A program made the position numbers and the translations under genes. From Faecalitalea cylindroides ATCC 27803 (GTDB taxonomy: Bacteria; Bacillota_I; Bacilli_A; Erysipelotrichales; Erysipelotrichaceae), in assembly GCF_000469305.1 (NCBI RefSeq), contig NZ_KI270948.1:1-52531 (forward strand): 52,531 nucleotides of DNA, read 5' to 3'. The notes beneath the pieces are model-generated. The model was not told the origin of the DNA. It saw only the letters and a program-made list of their open reading frames with translations, and made no database searches. Shown one piece after another: positions 17,190 through 26,656 of this stretch; the first letter of the stretch is position 1, and each line of letters starts with the position of its first letter.

Positions 17190-18929
17190 TTATTTTTTGA
17201 TTTCAATATGTAATTCTTCCAACTGAGCTGGATCTACAGGTGTAGGTGCTTTTGACATTGGACATTTCGCATTGGCATTTTTAGGGAATGCAATAACATC
17301 ACGAATGGAATCGGATTCGCTTAAGATCATCGCAATACGATCTAGTCCGAATGCCAATCCACCATGAGGCGGAGTTCCATATTGGAAGGCATCAATAAAG
17401 AATCCAAACTTATTACGGATTTCTTCTTCGCTCATACCTAAAATTTCAAAGATTTTTTCCTGTAAATCATTATCATAGATACGAAGACTTCCGCCACCAA
17501 GTTCATAACCATTTAAAATAATGTCATATGCATTGGCTTTTACTTTGGCAATGTCTGTATCTAGTAATGGGATATCTTCTTCTTTTGGTTGTGTAAATGG
17601 ATGGTGGCAGGCAACATAACGCTGTTGTTCTTCGCTCCATTCAAACATTGGGAAATCTGTTACCCATAAGAATGAGAATTCATCTTTTTTCTTTAAACCA
17701 AGTTTATAACCAATCTCATTACGTAAAGCCCCTAATACATTACATGTCTTGGTCCATTGATCACTTACGATAAATAAAACATCCTTATCTTTTAAAGATA
17801 AAGTATCGTAAAGAGCTTTTACTTCATCTTCGCTTAAGAACTTACGAGCTGAACCGGTTAACTCATTGTCCTGAGCCTTTAAGACAACCAATCCCTTTGC
17901 CCCGTTTTTCTTTGCCAATTCAGTATATTTATCAATTTCTTTTCGTGTTATTGAAGAGAAGTTATCAATCACGATCGTTTTGATTACGCCGCCATTGTCG
18001 ATGCAGTCTTTAAACACTTTGAATTCGCTGTTTTTAAAGATTTCTGTAATGTCTTGAAGTTCATAGCCAAAACGATTGTCTGGTTTATCCGAACCGTAAC
18101 GATTCATAGCTTCTTCATAGCTTAGACGAAGGAAAGGTGCTTGAATATCAATTCCTTTAACTTCTTTCATTAATTTGACCATCATTTCTTCCATCATGGT
18201 TTGGATTTCTACTTCACTTAAGAAGCTTGTTTCAATATCAACCTGAGTAAAATCAGTTTGACGATCCGCTCTTAGATCTTCATCTCTAAAACAACGAGCA
18301 AATTGATAATATCTTTCAAAACCGGCAATCATTAATAACTGTTTATAAAGCTGAGGTGATTGAGGAAGTGCATAAAAAGATCCTGGATGAACACGACTTG
18401 GCACTAGATAGTCTCTAGCTCCTTCTGGTGTGCTTTTACCTAACATAGGTGTTTCAATTTCAATAAAATCATTATTATCTAAATACTCACGCATGCTGCG
18501 AGTGATCTTATGACGCATGATTAATTTGTTTTGCATCACTGGACGACGAAGATCCAAGTAGCGATACTGAAGACGAGTGTCTTCTAAAGCATCTGTTTCA
18601 TCCGCAATGATCAATGGTGTTGTTTTAGCTTTATTGATGATCTCAAACTTTTCAACTTTAACTTCAATTTCACCTGTTTTTAGATCTGGATTGGCATCTT
18701 TTCTTTGAAGTACGGTTCCAGATACAGATAATACATATTCATTGCGGACATCTTTTAATGCCTCGCTCATACTTTCATCAAATACAAGCTGGCAGATTCC
18801 AGAGCGATCTCTAAGATCGATAAACACAAGTTGTCCAAAGTTTCTTTTTTTGGCAACCCATCCTACTAGCTCTACATGTTCATTTACGTTTTCTAAACGT
18901 AAATCTCCATTATGATGTGTTCTATTCAT
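17190..18929 (-). CDS. aspS: Aspartyl-tRNA synthetase
   Basis: This 579-residue class II synthetase charges tRNA-Asp. An N-terminal OB-fold anticodon domain (about 1-105) is followed by motif 2 in the RCFRDEDLRADRQTDFTQVD region. The bacterial GAD insertion lies at about 290-400, and motif 3 near the C-terminus is GLAFGLDRIAMIL. Its length and the insertion mark the bacterial type. Many bacteria with this enzyme lack AsnRS and charge tRNA-Asn indirectly; that cannot be decided here. It follows hisS by 15 bases under the shared T-box. Confidence 0.96.
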   Translation of the reverse strand: MNRTHHNGDLRLENVNEHVELVGWVAKKRNFGQLVFIDLRDRSGICQLVFDESMSEALKDVRNEYVLSVSGTVLQRKDANPDLKTGEIEVKVEKFEIINKAKTTPLIIADETDALEDTRLQYRYLDLRRPVMQNKLIMRHKITRSMREYLDNNDFIEIETPMLGKSTPEGARDYLVPSRVHPGSFYALPQSPQLYKQLLMIAGFERYYQFARCFRDEDLRADRQTDFTQVDIETSFLSEVEIQTMMEEMMVKLMKEVKGIDIQAPFLRLSYEEAMNRYGSDKPDNRFGYELQDITEIFKNSEFKVFKDCIDNGGVIKTIVIDNFSSITRKEIDKYTELAKKNGAKGLVVLKAQDNELTGSARKFLSEDEVKALYDTLSLKDKDVLFIVSDQWTKTCNVLGALRNEIGYKLGLKKKDEFSFLWVTDFPMFEWSEEQQRYVACHHPFTQPKEEDIPLLDTDIAKVKANAYDIILNGYELGGGSLRIYDNDLQEKIFEILGMSEEEIRNKFGFFIDAFQYGTPPHGGLAFGLDRIAMILSESDSIRDVIAFPKNANAKCPMSKAPTPVDPAQLEELHIEIKK

Positions 18930-18944
18930 AAATCGTTTCTCCTT

Positions 18945-20234
18945 TTAATGATCATGTTCTTCTATTAAGATATGATCCAATGTTTCTATCATATCTTCCA
19001 TATCAACCGTTGTCTGTTCTTTTTTCTTTAGATCTTTGATCGTTACCTGGTTGTTTTCAACTTCTGTATTTCCAATCAAGATTGCAACTTTTGCCTTTGC
19101 TCGATCGACAGCTTTAAATTGGGCTTTAAAACTTCTTTGTAACATATCCATATCGCTTCGATACCCATACGCTCTTAATTCGGTCACGATTTGTAACGCT
19201 TTGCTTCTAGCTTCCGAATCTAAACACATAACATAGGCATCTAAAGCCGGTTTGGTTTCTAAAGCTACGCCTTCTGCTTCTAAAGCCAGTAAAATACGTT
19301 CAATTCCTAGAGCCCAGCCGATACCACTCATACCATCTGGTCCGCCAAAGTAAGAAATCAATCCATCATAGCGTCCACCAGCTAATACTGTTGACTGCGC
19401 TCCCATTTCTTTATTGATGGAAACAATCTCAAATACAGTGTGTGTGTAATAATCTAAACCACGAACCAAATTGTCATCAATTTCATATGGAATATTTAAT
19501 TCATCTAAAAGAGATAATACAGTTTCAAAATATTCCTTAGATCCTTCATTTAAATAATCTTTCATGCTCGGTGCATTTTTCATGAATTCTTTATCATGAT
19601 CGATCTTGCAGTCAAGAATACGTAAAGGATTTTGTTCATAACGACGCTTACAGTCTGAACAAAGATCATCTAAATGTGGTTTAAAATATTCTTTCAATGC
19701 AGCTCTATAGCTTGCTCTACTTTCATCATCACCTAAGGTGTTGATCGTTACTTTGATATCGTTTAAACCTAAAGCTTTCAAAATAGAAAAAGCTAATGTA
19801 ATACATTCAACATCTGTATAAGGGGATTTATTTCCTAGACATTCGACACCAAACTGATTAAAGATACGAAGTCTTCCCTTTTGTGGTCTTTCGTGACGAT
19901 GCATCGGTCCCATATAATACAATTTGACAGGTAAATCCGGATTTGCATACATCTTATTTTCTACAAAGCTACGAATAACACCAGCTGTACCTTCTGGTCT
20001 AAGGGTCAGTGAAGTTGAACTGTTTTCAAGTTGGAATGTGTACATCTCTTTATTGACCATATCACTGGAGTCATTCTCTCTTTTGAATACATTTGTGTGT
20101 TCAAAAATTGGTGTTCGAATCTCATCATAGTTGTATAAGTAACAGAATTCACGAAAAATACGTTCTAGTTGCTGCCACTTATACGATTGATCACCATAAA
20201 CATCTTGTGTTCCTCTTGGAATCTGATACGCCAT
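18945..20234 (-). CDS. hisS: Histidyl-tRNA synthetase
   Basis: This 429-residue class II synthetase shows motif 1 in the N-terminal IRTPIFEHTNVF region and motif 2 as GPMHRHERPQKGRLRIFNQFG. The histidine-specific LVRGLDYYTHTVFEI stretch lies near 259-273, motif 3 is GIGWALGIERILLAL, and the C-terminal anticodon-binding domain follows. Length is normal. It is the first gene after the T-box leader and is preceded by AAGGAGG. Confidence 0.96.
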   Translation of the reverse strand: MAYQIPRGTQDVYGDQSYKWQQLERIFREFCYLYNYDEIRTPIFEHTNVFKRENDSSDMVNKEMYTFQLENSSTSLTLRPEGTAGVIRSFVENKMYANPDLPVKLYYMGPMHRHERPQKGRLRIFNQFGVECLGNKSPYTDVECITLAFSILKALGLNDIKVTINTLGDDESRASYRAALKEYFKPHLDDLCSDCKRRYEQNPLRILDCKIDHDKEFMKNAPSMKDYLNEGSKEYFETVLSLLDELNIPYEIDDNLVRGLDYYTHTVFEIVSINKEMGAQSTVLAGGRYDGLISYFGGPDGMSGIGWALGIERILLALEAEGVALETKPALDAYVMCLDSEARSKALQIVTELRAYGYRSDMDMLQRSFKAQFKAVDRAKAKVAILIGNTEVENNQVTIKDLKKKEQTTVDMEDMIETLDHILIEEHDH

Positions 20235-20257
20235 ACTTTGCCTCCTTTTTTAATAAA

Positions 20258-20460
20258 TAAAAAAACGCCCTATATAAGGACGTTTTGAACGCGGTACCAC
20301 CTTATTTTATGCTTGTTAGCATACTCTCTAGTCTTAACGCGACGTACGATCGAATTTTTTGTTCGATTCCTCCAAAGTGTCCAGAAATAAATTTATATAG
20401 TACTTTCACCAGCCGTACATTCTCTACGATATGCGTTTATTTCAATTCTTCTTCAATGGA
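20258..20460 (-). promoter_or_regulatory. T-box leader controlling hisS-aspS
   Basis: The leader carries the T-box consensus AAGGTGGTACCGCG (20290-20303), which binds the tRNA acceptor end in the antiterminator. Directly after it is the terminator AACGTCC/GGGCGTT with T7. Stem I shows AGAGA, a GGCTGGTGAAAG distal segment and the pair GAAATAAA/TTTATTTC. Just 3' of this lies the specifier region GACAC (20377-20381). Uncharged tRNA would stabilise the antiterminator and raise hisS-aspS transcription. The leader begins right at the yebC stop (20462-20464) and I found no convincing promoter between them. Confidence 0.93.
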
Positions 20461-20461
20461 T

Positions 20462-21184
20462 TTATGCATTTTCGACGTTGTGATATACGTTTTGAACATC
20501 GTCAACATCATCTAATAATGTTAATAAACGTTTGAATAATTCCAAATCTTCTCCTTCAAGAGTCACTGTTTCATTTGGAACCATCTTATCTTCTAATACT
20601 TCAAATTTCACATCTGGGATCAAGTTTTCAACCACTGTTTTCGCATCATCTAATTGTGTTGGTTCAACAGTAATTGTCATATATCCTTCTTCGATCTCAA
20701 TATCATGTAAATCGATATCTGCTTCGATCATGGCATCCATCATCGCTTCTTCATCTTCATACTGAATAACGATAACGCCTAAGTGTTCATATCCAAAAGA
20801 TACAGAACCTCCAACACCAAGTTTAGAATGCGATTTGTTAAAGCAGGCACGAAGGTTTGCAATTGTACGATTTGCATTGTCAGTTAAACAGTCAATGATG
20901 ATCGTTGAACCTGCGCCTTGTCCGAACCCTTCATAACGAGCACTTGAATAGCTTTCATCAGCTGAACTTTTTGCTTTTTCAATAGCACGTTTAATAACGT
21001 CAGCCGGAACGTTATTTGCTTTTGCTCGTTCAATTGCTTTTTTTAATGTCTGGTTCATATCTGGATCTGGATCACCATTCTTTGCGGCAACCAAGATCTC
21101 TTTAGAATATCTTGAATAAACTTTTGCTTTTGCATTAGCAGTCTTAGCCATTGCAGCGGCACGCACTTCAAAGTGTCTTCCCAT
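20462..21184 (-). CDS. YebC/PmpR family protein
   Basis: This 240-residue protein of the YebC/TACO1 family has the three-domain pattern: MGRHFEVRAAAMAKTANAKAKVYSRY-type N-terminus, the NVPADVIKRAIEKAKS helix at about 54-70, and the YEGFGQGAGSTIIIDCLTDN stretch at about 84-103. Members have been described as transcription regulators and, more recently, as translation factors that help at proline-rich stretches. Length is normal. It lies upstream of the T-box with no terminator in between, so some hisS-aspS transcription may start upstream of yebC. Confidence 0.92.
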   Translation of the reverse strand: MGRHFEVRAAAMAKTANAKAKVYSRYSKEILVAAKNGDPDPDMNQTLKKAIERAKANNVPADVIKRAIEKAKSSADESYSSARYEGFGQGAGSTIIIDCLTDNANRTIANLRACFNKSHSKLGVGGSVSFGYEHLGVIVIQYEDEEAMMDAMIEADIDLHDIEIEEGYMTITVEPTQLDDAKTVVENLIPDVKFEVLEDKMVPNETVTLEGEDLELFKRLLTLLDDVDDVQNVYHNVENA

Positions 21185-21226
21185 ATAATTTCACCTTCCA
21201 AATTCCTACCTAGTATACATTAAGAT

Positions 21227-22183
21227 TCACGAATTTTCAATCTCTGAATAACGTTCTATGATTTTTTGTACCAAAGGATGGCGAATAACATCGTTGGCAT
21301 GTAAATTCGTGATGGCAATTCCATGAATTCCTTTTAGTATTCTTGTAGCCTGCATCAAACCACTGTCTTCTTTTCGAATCAAGTCAATCTGTGTCACGTC
21401 TCCATTGACCACAAGCTGTGTGTTTTTACCCATACGAGTTAAAAACATTTTCATTTGCGCTTTTGTCGTATTTTGTGCTTCATCTAAGATGACGATCGCA
21501 TCATTTAATGTTCGTCCTCGCATAAAAGCTAAAGGAGCAATTTCAATTACCTGCTTCTCTAAATATTTCTCTACTGTTTCTTGTCCTAACATATCATACA
21601 AGGCATCATATAAAGGTCTTAAATATGGATCTACTTTCTCTTTCATATCACCTGGTAAAAAACCTAAAGATTCTCCAGCTTCTACGGCCGGACGAGTCAA
21701 AATGATCCTTTGTTTCTTTTCCTGACGCAAGCAATGAACGGCATATGCTACCGCAAGATATGTTTTACCTGTCCCGGCAACGCCTGTTGAAAAAACAATG
21801 TCGTTTTTACGCAGAGCATCGCAAAGAATAGCCTGCCCCAGTGTTTTAGGATAAATCAATTTTCCTGATCGGGTCTTTCCTATTGGTCGTAATTGATCCA
21901 CATGAAAATCCTTTAATTTGTTCTCTTTTGCCAAAGTACAAAGATAACTTACATCCTGTGAATGAAGCTTTCGTTGCGTATCAATCAACTCAAAGCATTT
22001 TTGTATAACGAGAACAATAGATTCAGTGTTTTCATTTTCTTCTATCTTGATTTCATGAGAACGAATTAAAAGCTTTGTTTTAAAATGTTTCTCTATGATT
22101 TCTAAATTAGAATCTTCAAAACCTGTAAAGATCTGCACTTCATCCAAAGTGCGATCCAAGAGATCAAAAGAATAGTAATTCAA
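21227..22183 (-). CDS. PhoH-like P-loop ATPase
   Basis: This 318-residue PhoH-family protein has Walker A GVAGTGKTYLAVAYAV (about 138-153) and Walker B VILDEAQN (about 231-238). The typical TRPAVEAGESLGFLPGDMKEK and VNGDVTQIDL motifs are present. Family members are thought to be RNA-associated ATPases, often next to ybeY (rRNA maturation). No ybeY is in this window. It follows rpsU but is separated by a terminator. Confidence 0.88.
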   Translation of the reverse strand: MNYYSFDLLDRTLDEVQIFTGFEDSNLEIIEKHFKTKLLIRSHEIKIEENENTESIVLVIQKCFELIDTQRKLHSQDVSYLCTLAKENKLKDFHVDQLRPIGKTRSGKLIYPKTLGQAILCDALRKNDIVFSTGVAGTGKTYLAVAYAVHCLRQEKKQRIILTRPAVEAGESLGFLPGDMKEKVDPYLRPLYDALYDMLGQETVEKYLEKQVIEIAPLAFMRGRTLNDAIVILDEAQNTTKAQMKMFLTRMGKNTQLVVNGDVTQIDLIRKEDSGLMQATRILKGIHGIAITNLHANDVIRHPLVQKIIERYSEIENS

Positions 22184-22201
22184 ATAAGTTCCTCCTTATA
22201 A

Positions 22202-22229
22202 GAAAAAAATCTGCATAAAATGCAGATTC
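22202..22229 (-). terminator. Intrinsic terminator of rpsU
   Basis: ATCTGCAT/ATGCAGAT form an 8-bp stem with a 3-base loop, directly after the rpsU stop. On the minus strand it is followed by T7. Confidence 0.85.
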
Positions 22230-22230
22230 A

Positions 22231-22410
22231 TTATTTTCCTCTACGAGCTTTACGTGCTGCTTCAGATTTCAATTTTCTACGTACACCTGGTTTAACGTAA
22301 AATTCTCTTTTGCGCGCCTCAGCAAGGGTGCCATTACGAGATACCTGACGTTTGAATCTTCTTAAAGCGTCATCCAATTGTTCGTTTTCTTTAACAACTA
22401 CTTTTGGCAT
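22231..22410 (-). CDS. rpsU: Ribosomal protein S21
   Basis: This basic protein of 59 residues in the small ribosomal subunit helps mRNA selection. The family pattern is evident: [21 protein letters not shown] at the start and a lysine/arginine-rich end ([16 protein letters not shown]). The ATG at 22408-22410 follows GGGAGG with seven bases of spacing; a TTG six bases earlier is not needed. It has its own promoter and terminator and so is a single-gene unit between murE and the PhoH gene. Confidence 0.95.
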   Translation of the reverse strand: MPKVVVKENEQLDDALRRFKRQVSRNGTLAEARKREFYVKPGVRRKLKSEAARKARRGK

Positions 22411-22443
22411 AAACAAACCTCCCTTCCCGAGTTAAGCAAGATG

Positions 22444-22472
22444 ATTATATATCAAAATACTAAAAAATTCAA
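22444..22472 (-). promoter_or_regulatory. Promoter of rpsU
   Basis: -35 TTGAAT (22467-22472), 17 bases, then -10 TATAAT (22444-22449) on the minus strand, just downstream of the murE stop. Confidence 0.8.
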
Positions 22473-22477
22473 GACTT

Positions 22478-23926
22478 TTATGCTGCTTGATTCGTGTATT
22501 TTTCAATACATTCCTTAACCGCAACATTATCACCGATCCAAGGAGCCCTTCCATTCTCTCGATAGATAAAAGATTCGTCTCCTTTTCCTAATAGAAGGAT
22601 CGCATCGCCTTCATTGGCATTTTCTACAGCTTGACGTATGGCTTCATAACGATCCTCAATAAAGATGTTTTGTGTGGATTTAATTCCCTCTTTGATTTGA
22701 TCGGCAATTTCTTTTGGATCTTCATCACGAGGATCGTCTTCAGTTAAGATGATCAAATCGCAATATTGATCTGCAATTTCACCAAATACTTTACGTTTGG
22801 CAATATCTCGTTTACCGGCCGAACCAAAGACCGCAATCAATTTTTTATCTTTACAGATTTGGCGTCCAAACTGCATGATCTTTTCCATACCATCAGGCGT
22901 ATGTGCAAAATCAACGACAACATGATAAGGTTGTCCTAGATCTATTTGTTCTAGACGTCCATCAATTTGAGGAAGATGTTCGCACTGATCAATGATTTCC
23001 TGTAAATCCATTCCCGTTTCATGTAAAGCGGCAATGCTGGCAAGAAGATTATAAATATTATATGTCGCAACCAGATTGGTTTTAACTTTATAAGTCTTTC
23101 CTCCATAAACAAGATCAAAGCGAGAATAGTGTGAATCAATCACAACATTGATAGCACGATAATCACATTCACGATCAATTCCATAAGAAATAACTTTAGC
23201 TCTTGAAATACTTCTTAGATCTTCATATTTTTCATCATCAACATTTAAAATCGATACTCCATCTTGTTTTACAAGATTTTTAAACAAAAGACTTTTTGCC
23301 TCAAAATAGTTATCCAATGTTCCATGAAAATCTAGATGATCATAAGTAAAATTGGTAAAGATGGCGACATCAAATTTGATTGCATCAACACGATGCTGCG
23401 CAAGGCCATGAGAACTTACTTCCAAAGCACAGGCTTTCATCCCTTTTTGGACCATATCAGACATCGTTTTGTGCAATACTAATGGATCTGGTGTTGTCAA
23501 ATCAGGAGCTAATTTGACATTTCCATATTCGATGGAAATTGTTCCGATATATCCGCAAGGTTCAATCGTATTACGAATATTTCGGATGATGTTCGATATA
23601 GTACTTTTTCCATTTGTACCTGTTACACCATACATTAGCATTTTATCAGCCGGTTTTGAATAAAACAGGCGTGCACATTGGTTCATCGCGTCTATAACAT
23701 CATCAACACGAATATAAACAGCACCACTTTTCATTTCTTCAAGTTTTTTGGAATGGACTATACATTTAGCTCCATTTTCTAAAGCCTGATTGATAAAATC
23801 ATGTCCATCGTGTGTTATGCCTGGTAAACAAAAGTAGATATTTCCTGGTTTTACTTTTCTTGAATCCGAACATAAGCCGGTAATATTAACAGTTGGAGCA
23901 TTTTTAAATAACTTGCTTAAGCGCAT
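22478..23926 (-). CDS. murE: UDP-MurNAc-tripeptide synthetase MurE
   Basis: This 482-residue Mur ligase adds the third amino acid to UDP-MurNAc-L-Ala-D-Glu during peptidoglycan synthesis. The ATP-binding motif GVTGTNGKST is at about 100-109 and the Mur ligase C-terminal domain spans about 330-460. The substrate loop reads DDPR (about residues 404-407) rather than the DNPR motif of meso-diaminopimelate enzymes. DDP-type loops occur in lysine-adding enzymes, so lysine is possible but not proven. It is the last gene of the scpA-to-murE series and is not with the usual dcw cluster. Confidence 0.92.
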   Translation of the reverse strand: MRLSKLFKNAPTVNITGLCSDSRKVKPGNIYFCLPGITHDGHDFINQALENGAKCIVHSKKLEEMKSGAVYIRVDDVIDAMNQCARLFYSKPADKMLMYGVTGTNGKSTISNIIRNIRNTIEPCGYIGTISIEYGNVKLAPDLTTPDPLVLHKTMSDMVQKGMKACALEVSSHGLAQHRVDAIKFDVAIFTNFTYDHLDFHGTLDNYFEAKSLLFKNLVKQDGVSILNVDDEKYEDLRSISRAKVISYGIDRECDYRAINVVIDSHYSRFDLVYGGKTYKVKTNLVATYNIYNLLASIAALHETGMDLQEIIDQCEHLPQIDGRLEQIDLGQPYHVVVDFAHTPDGMEKIMQFGRQICKDKKLIAVFGSAGKRDIAKRKVFGEIADQYCDLIILTEDDPRDEDPKEIADQIKEGIKSTQNIFIEDRYEAIRQAVENANEGDAILLLGKGDESFIYRENGRAPWIGDNVAVKECIEKYTNQAA

Positions 23927-23928
23927 AA

Positions 23929-25206
23929 TTAAGCCTTCTTTCTAACAATATATGTTCCATTCTCTATTGTATCCCATGAAGTCAAGATACGTCCAGATAG
24001 TATTGTATCACTTTCTATGCGAGCAGGGTGATATTGATTTGTATAGCCAAAATATGTATTCCCTTCATTGCGTTCGATCAATACCGTAATATTTGGATAA
24101 CGCTCCATGTCTTTTTGGCGCAATTCTTTAGAAAGTTCTAATAATTTGGATGTTCTTTCCTTTTGAATCGTACCATGTACTTCCCCTTTCATACTGGCCG
24201 CTTTGGTTCCATCTCTTTTAGAGTATGGGAAAACATGCAGGAATGAAAACTCAATTTCTTTGAGATTTTGATAGGTTGTTTCAAATTCTTCATCACTTTC
24301 CATGACAAAGCCTGTAATAACATCGGTTGAAATTGAAATATCAGGAATTTGGCTTCGAATTTTAGAGATTCGATTTTTAAACTCTTCAATCGTATATGGT
24401 CGATTCATTCTTTGTAGTGTTTCGTTACATGCAGATTGAACCGGAATATGCAGATGATGACAAATTCTTGGTTCTTTTAAGATCAATTCAATTAGTTCAT
24501 CACTGACTTCAGTGATTTCGATGCTAGAAATTCGAAAGTAAACATTTTGTGTATTTTCTAGTAACAACTTCAACAAGCAGGCAAGATCAATATCGTTATC
24601 TTTATAACGTCCAGTATGAATTCCTGTAAGCACGATTTCCTGATGACCTTTTTCTTCCAGTTCTTTTGCGATCTTAATCACTTCATCGCTTGAAAGAGAG
24701 CGTTCTCTTCCTCGTGCAAAAGGAATTGCACAATAGCTGCAGAATTGATTACAGCCATCCTGAACCTTTAAAAAGGCTCTTTCCATATTCTCAAAACAAT
24801 GAATTGGCATGGCTTCAAAGTCAAAATATTGATCAATTGGTTTTACTTGATCCATCTTATGTTTTTCATGAATCAATTCATCAATCAAAGGTACAATCTT
24901 ATTTTTATCTTTTGCACCGATTATTAAATCGGCTTCTAAAGCCTCTCTTTGTTTTTCATCAATAAATTGTACATAACAACCAACTAGTACGATCAATGCA
25001 TTTGAATTGTTTTTCTTCGCATGATGTATTTTCTGTCTAGATTTAGAAGCTGCTGTATTGGTGACCGTACAAGTATTTATGATACAGATATCACAAGGGT
25101 CATCTTTTCCAACTTCTATGTATCCAGCTTTTTTTAAACTTTCTGCATAGTATTGAGATTCATATGTATTTACTTTACAGCCAAGAGTTTCTATGTGAAA
25201 TCGCAT
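23929..25206 (-). CDS. mtaB: tRNA N6-threonylcarbamoyladenosine methylthiotransferase
   Basis: This 425-residue radical-SAM enzyme would convert t6A37 to ms2t6A37 in tRNA. The N-terminal UPF0004 domain opens with FHIETLGCKVNTYES and contains INTCTVT. The radical-SAM motif is CNQFCSYC (about 146-153), followed by a C-terminal TRAM-like segment. LGCKVN is characteristic of MtaB rather than MiaB or RimO. The ATG at 25204-25206 overlaps the rsmE stop as TAATG and follows AAAGGAG; an upstream in-frame extension lies within rsmE. Confidence 0.9.
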   Translation of the reverse strand: MRFHIETLGCKVNTYESQYYAESLKKAGYIEVGKDDPCDICIINTCTVTNTAASKSRQKIHHAKKNNSNALIVLVGCYVQFIDEKQREALEADLIIGAKDKNKIVPLIDELIHEKHKMDQVKPIDQYFDFEAMPIHCFENMERAFLKVQDGCNQFCSYCAIPFARGRERSLSSDEVIKIAKELEEKGHQEIVLTGIHTGRYKDNDIDLACLLKLLLENTQNVYFRISSIEITEVSDELIELILKEPRICHHLHIPVQSACNETLQRMNRPYTIEEFKNRISKIRSQIPDISISTDVITGFVMESDEEFETTYQNLKEIEFSFLHVFPYSKRDGTKAASMKGEVHGTIQKERTSKLLELSKELRQKDMERYPNITVLIERNEGNTYFGYTNQYHPARIESDTILSGRILTSWDTIENGTYIVRKKA

Positions 25207-25931
25207 TAGTTCTCCTTTCCACAATGAGTTTGATATTCGATGCAGGATAAGATATAGCAGGCAGCTGTTTCGGCTCTTAAGATATTTTTTCCTAATGAAC
25301 AAGATGAAAAATGATCATTTTTTAATTTTTCTATCTCTTTTTCATCGAATCCGCCTTCAGGGCCAATGCATATTGTAATCGATTCAGGATCTTTTTCTAA
25401 ATAAGCTGCCAGATGCTTTGAAGGATCATCTTCTTTCTCATAGGCAACTAGATTGCATTCGCTTTGAAAGTCTTTAAGTGTTTCTATTTTTTGAATTGGT
25501 GTTAGTTCAACAAGATCATTTCGATTGCATTGTTTACAGCTGGCAAGAATGATGGAAGACCAACGTTCCAACTTCTTTTGTTGCTTCTTTTCATCCAGCT
25601 GAACAACTGAATATCTCGATTCAAAAGGGACGATCCTTGTAACTCCTAATTCACAGGCTTTTTGTAACATCCATTCGAATTTATCTTGTTTGATCAATGA
25701 ACAACAAAGTGTGATATGCTGCGCTTTTTGTTCAACCGTCATTTTATCAAAGAGATAAATATAAGGCTTTTGTTGCACACGTGCTAAAAACACCTGCGAT
25801 GTATTTGTTACAACACGAATCGTTTCTTTATCAGATGTTCGAAGAACATCAAAAAGATGATGAGCTTCCTTTTCATTCAACATGATTTTTTGATTTACAT
25901 TTGCATCGGTTTCTATAAAGACTTGTTTCAT
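25206..25931 (-). CDS. rsmE: 16S rRNA (uracil1498-N3)-methyltransferase
   Basis: This 241-residue SPOUT-class methyltransferase modifies U1498 in the decoding site of 16S rRNA. The N-terminal PUA-like domain (NEKEAHHLFDVLRTS) precedes the knotted domain with ICIGPEGGFDEKEIE and LGKNILRAETA, the SAM-binding loops. Length is normal. It overlaps rluB (ATGA) and mtaB, so three RNA-modification genes lie in sequence. Confidence 0.93.
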   Translation of the reverse strand: MKQVFIETDANVNQKIMLNEKEAHHLFDVLRTSDKETIRVVTNTSQVFLARVQQKPYIYLFDKMTVEQKAQHITLCCSLIKQDKFEWMLQKACELGVTRIVPFESRYSVVQLDEKKQQKKLERWSSIILASCKQCNRNDLVELTPIQKIETLKDFQSECNLVAYEKEDDPSKHLAAYLEKDPESITICIGPEGGFDEKEIEKLKNDHFSSCSLGKNILRAETAACYILSCIEYQTHCGKEN

Positions 25932-26653
25932 TGTTTTCCTTCCTGAGCTGCAAGCTTTAACTGTTTAACTTCATATGGTTTCAAACGACGATATTCACCT
26001 GGCTTCAAATCATTTACTTCAATGGATCCAAAGCGTACACGATGCAGTTTTCGAACTTGATGACCAAGGGCTTCCATCATATTTTTCACCTGGTGATTCT
26101 TCCCTTCCATGATCGTCAATTCAAAGATCGTACGATCGCGGGTAACATCATTGGATATAACTTTAACTTTAGCTGGTTGAAAATCTCCAATATTGGTTTT
26201 TAGACCTTTTCTTAAAAGACGAATATCATCCTGAGTCAAGGTTCCTTGAAGATTTACCACATATGTTTTTGGTAAGTGATATCGAGGATGGATCATCTGG
26301 TTACAGAAATCTCCATCATTGGTCAATAATAAGACGCCACTTGTATCATAGTCTAAACGCCCAACAGTATACACTCTTTGTGGAATATCTAAATAATCAA
26401 GAACGGTTCTGCGATCTCGATCATCGTTGCTGGAACAAATGCATCCCTTTGGTTTATTGATAACATAATATACTTTATCTTCAAACTCTAAGAGTTTGCC
26501 ATCTACTTCGATTTCATCGTTTCCTGAGACTTTCGTACCTAAGGTCGTGCATAGTTCTCCATTTACATATACTTTTCCTTCCTGTATCAACTCTTCAGCT
26601 TTTCTTCTTGAACAAATACCGGAACGTGCTATAACTTTTTGTAATCTTTCCAT
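25928..26653 (-). CDS. rluB: Ribosomal large-subunit pseudouridine synthase (RsuA/RluB family)
   Basis: This 241-residue pseudouridine synthase has an N-terminal S4 domain (about 1-60) and the catalytic motif GRLDYDTSGVLLLTNDG (about 97-113, Asp100 catalytic). It is followed by KTYVV and the MEGKNHQVKNMM segment. Position after scpAB is the standard Firmicutes arrangement for rluB, which acts on 23S rRNA U2605 in relatives. The variable N-terminal residue pattern cannot exclude RsuA or RluE type specificity. Confidence 0.91.
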   Translation of the reverse strand: MERLQKVIARSGICSRRKAEELIQEGKVYVNGELCTTLGTKVSGNDEIEVDGKLLEFEDKVYYVINKPKGCICSSNDDRDRRTVLDYLDIPQRVYTVGRLDYDTSGVLLLTNDGDFCNQMIHPRYHLPKTYVVNLQGTLTQDDIRLLRKGLKTNIGDFQPAKVKVISNDVTRDRTIFELTIMEGKNHQVKNMMEALGHQVRKLHRVRFGSIEVNDLKPGEYRRLKPYEVKQLKLAAQEGKQ

Positions 26654-26656
26654 ATT

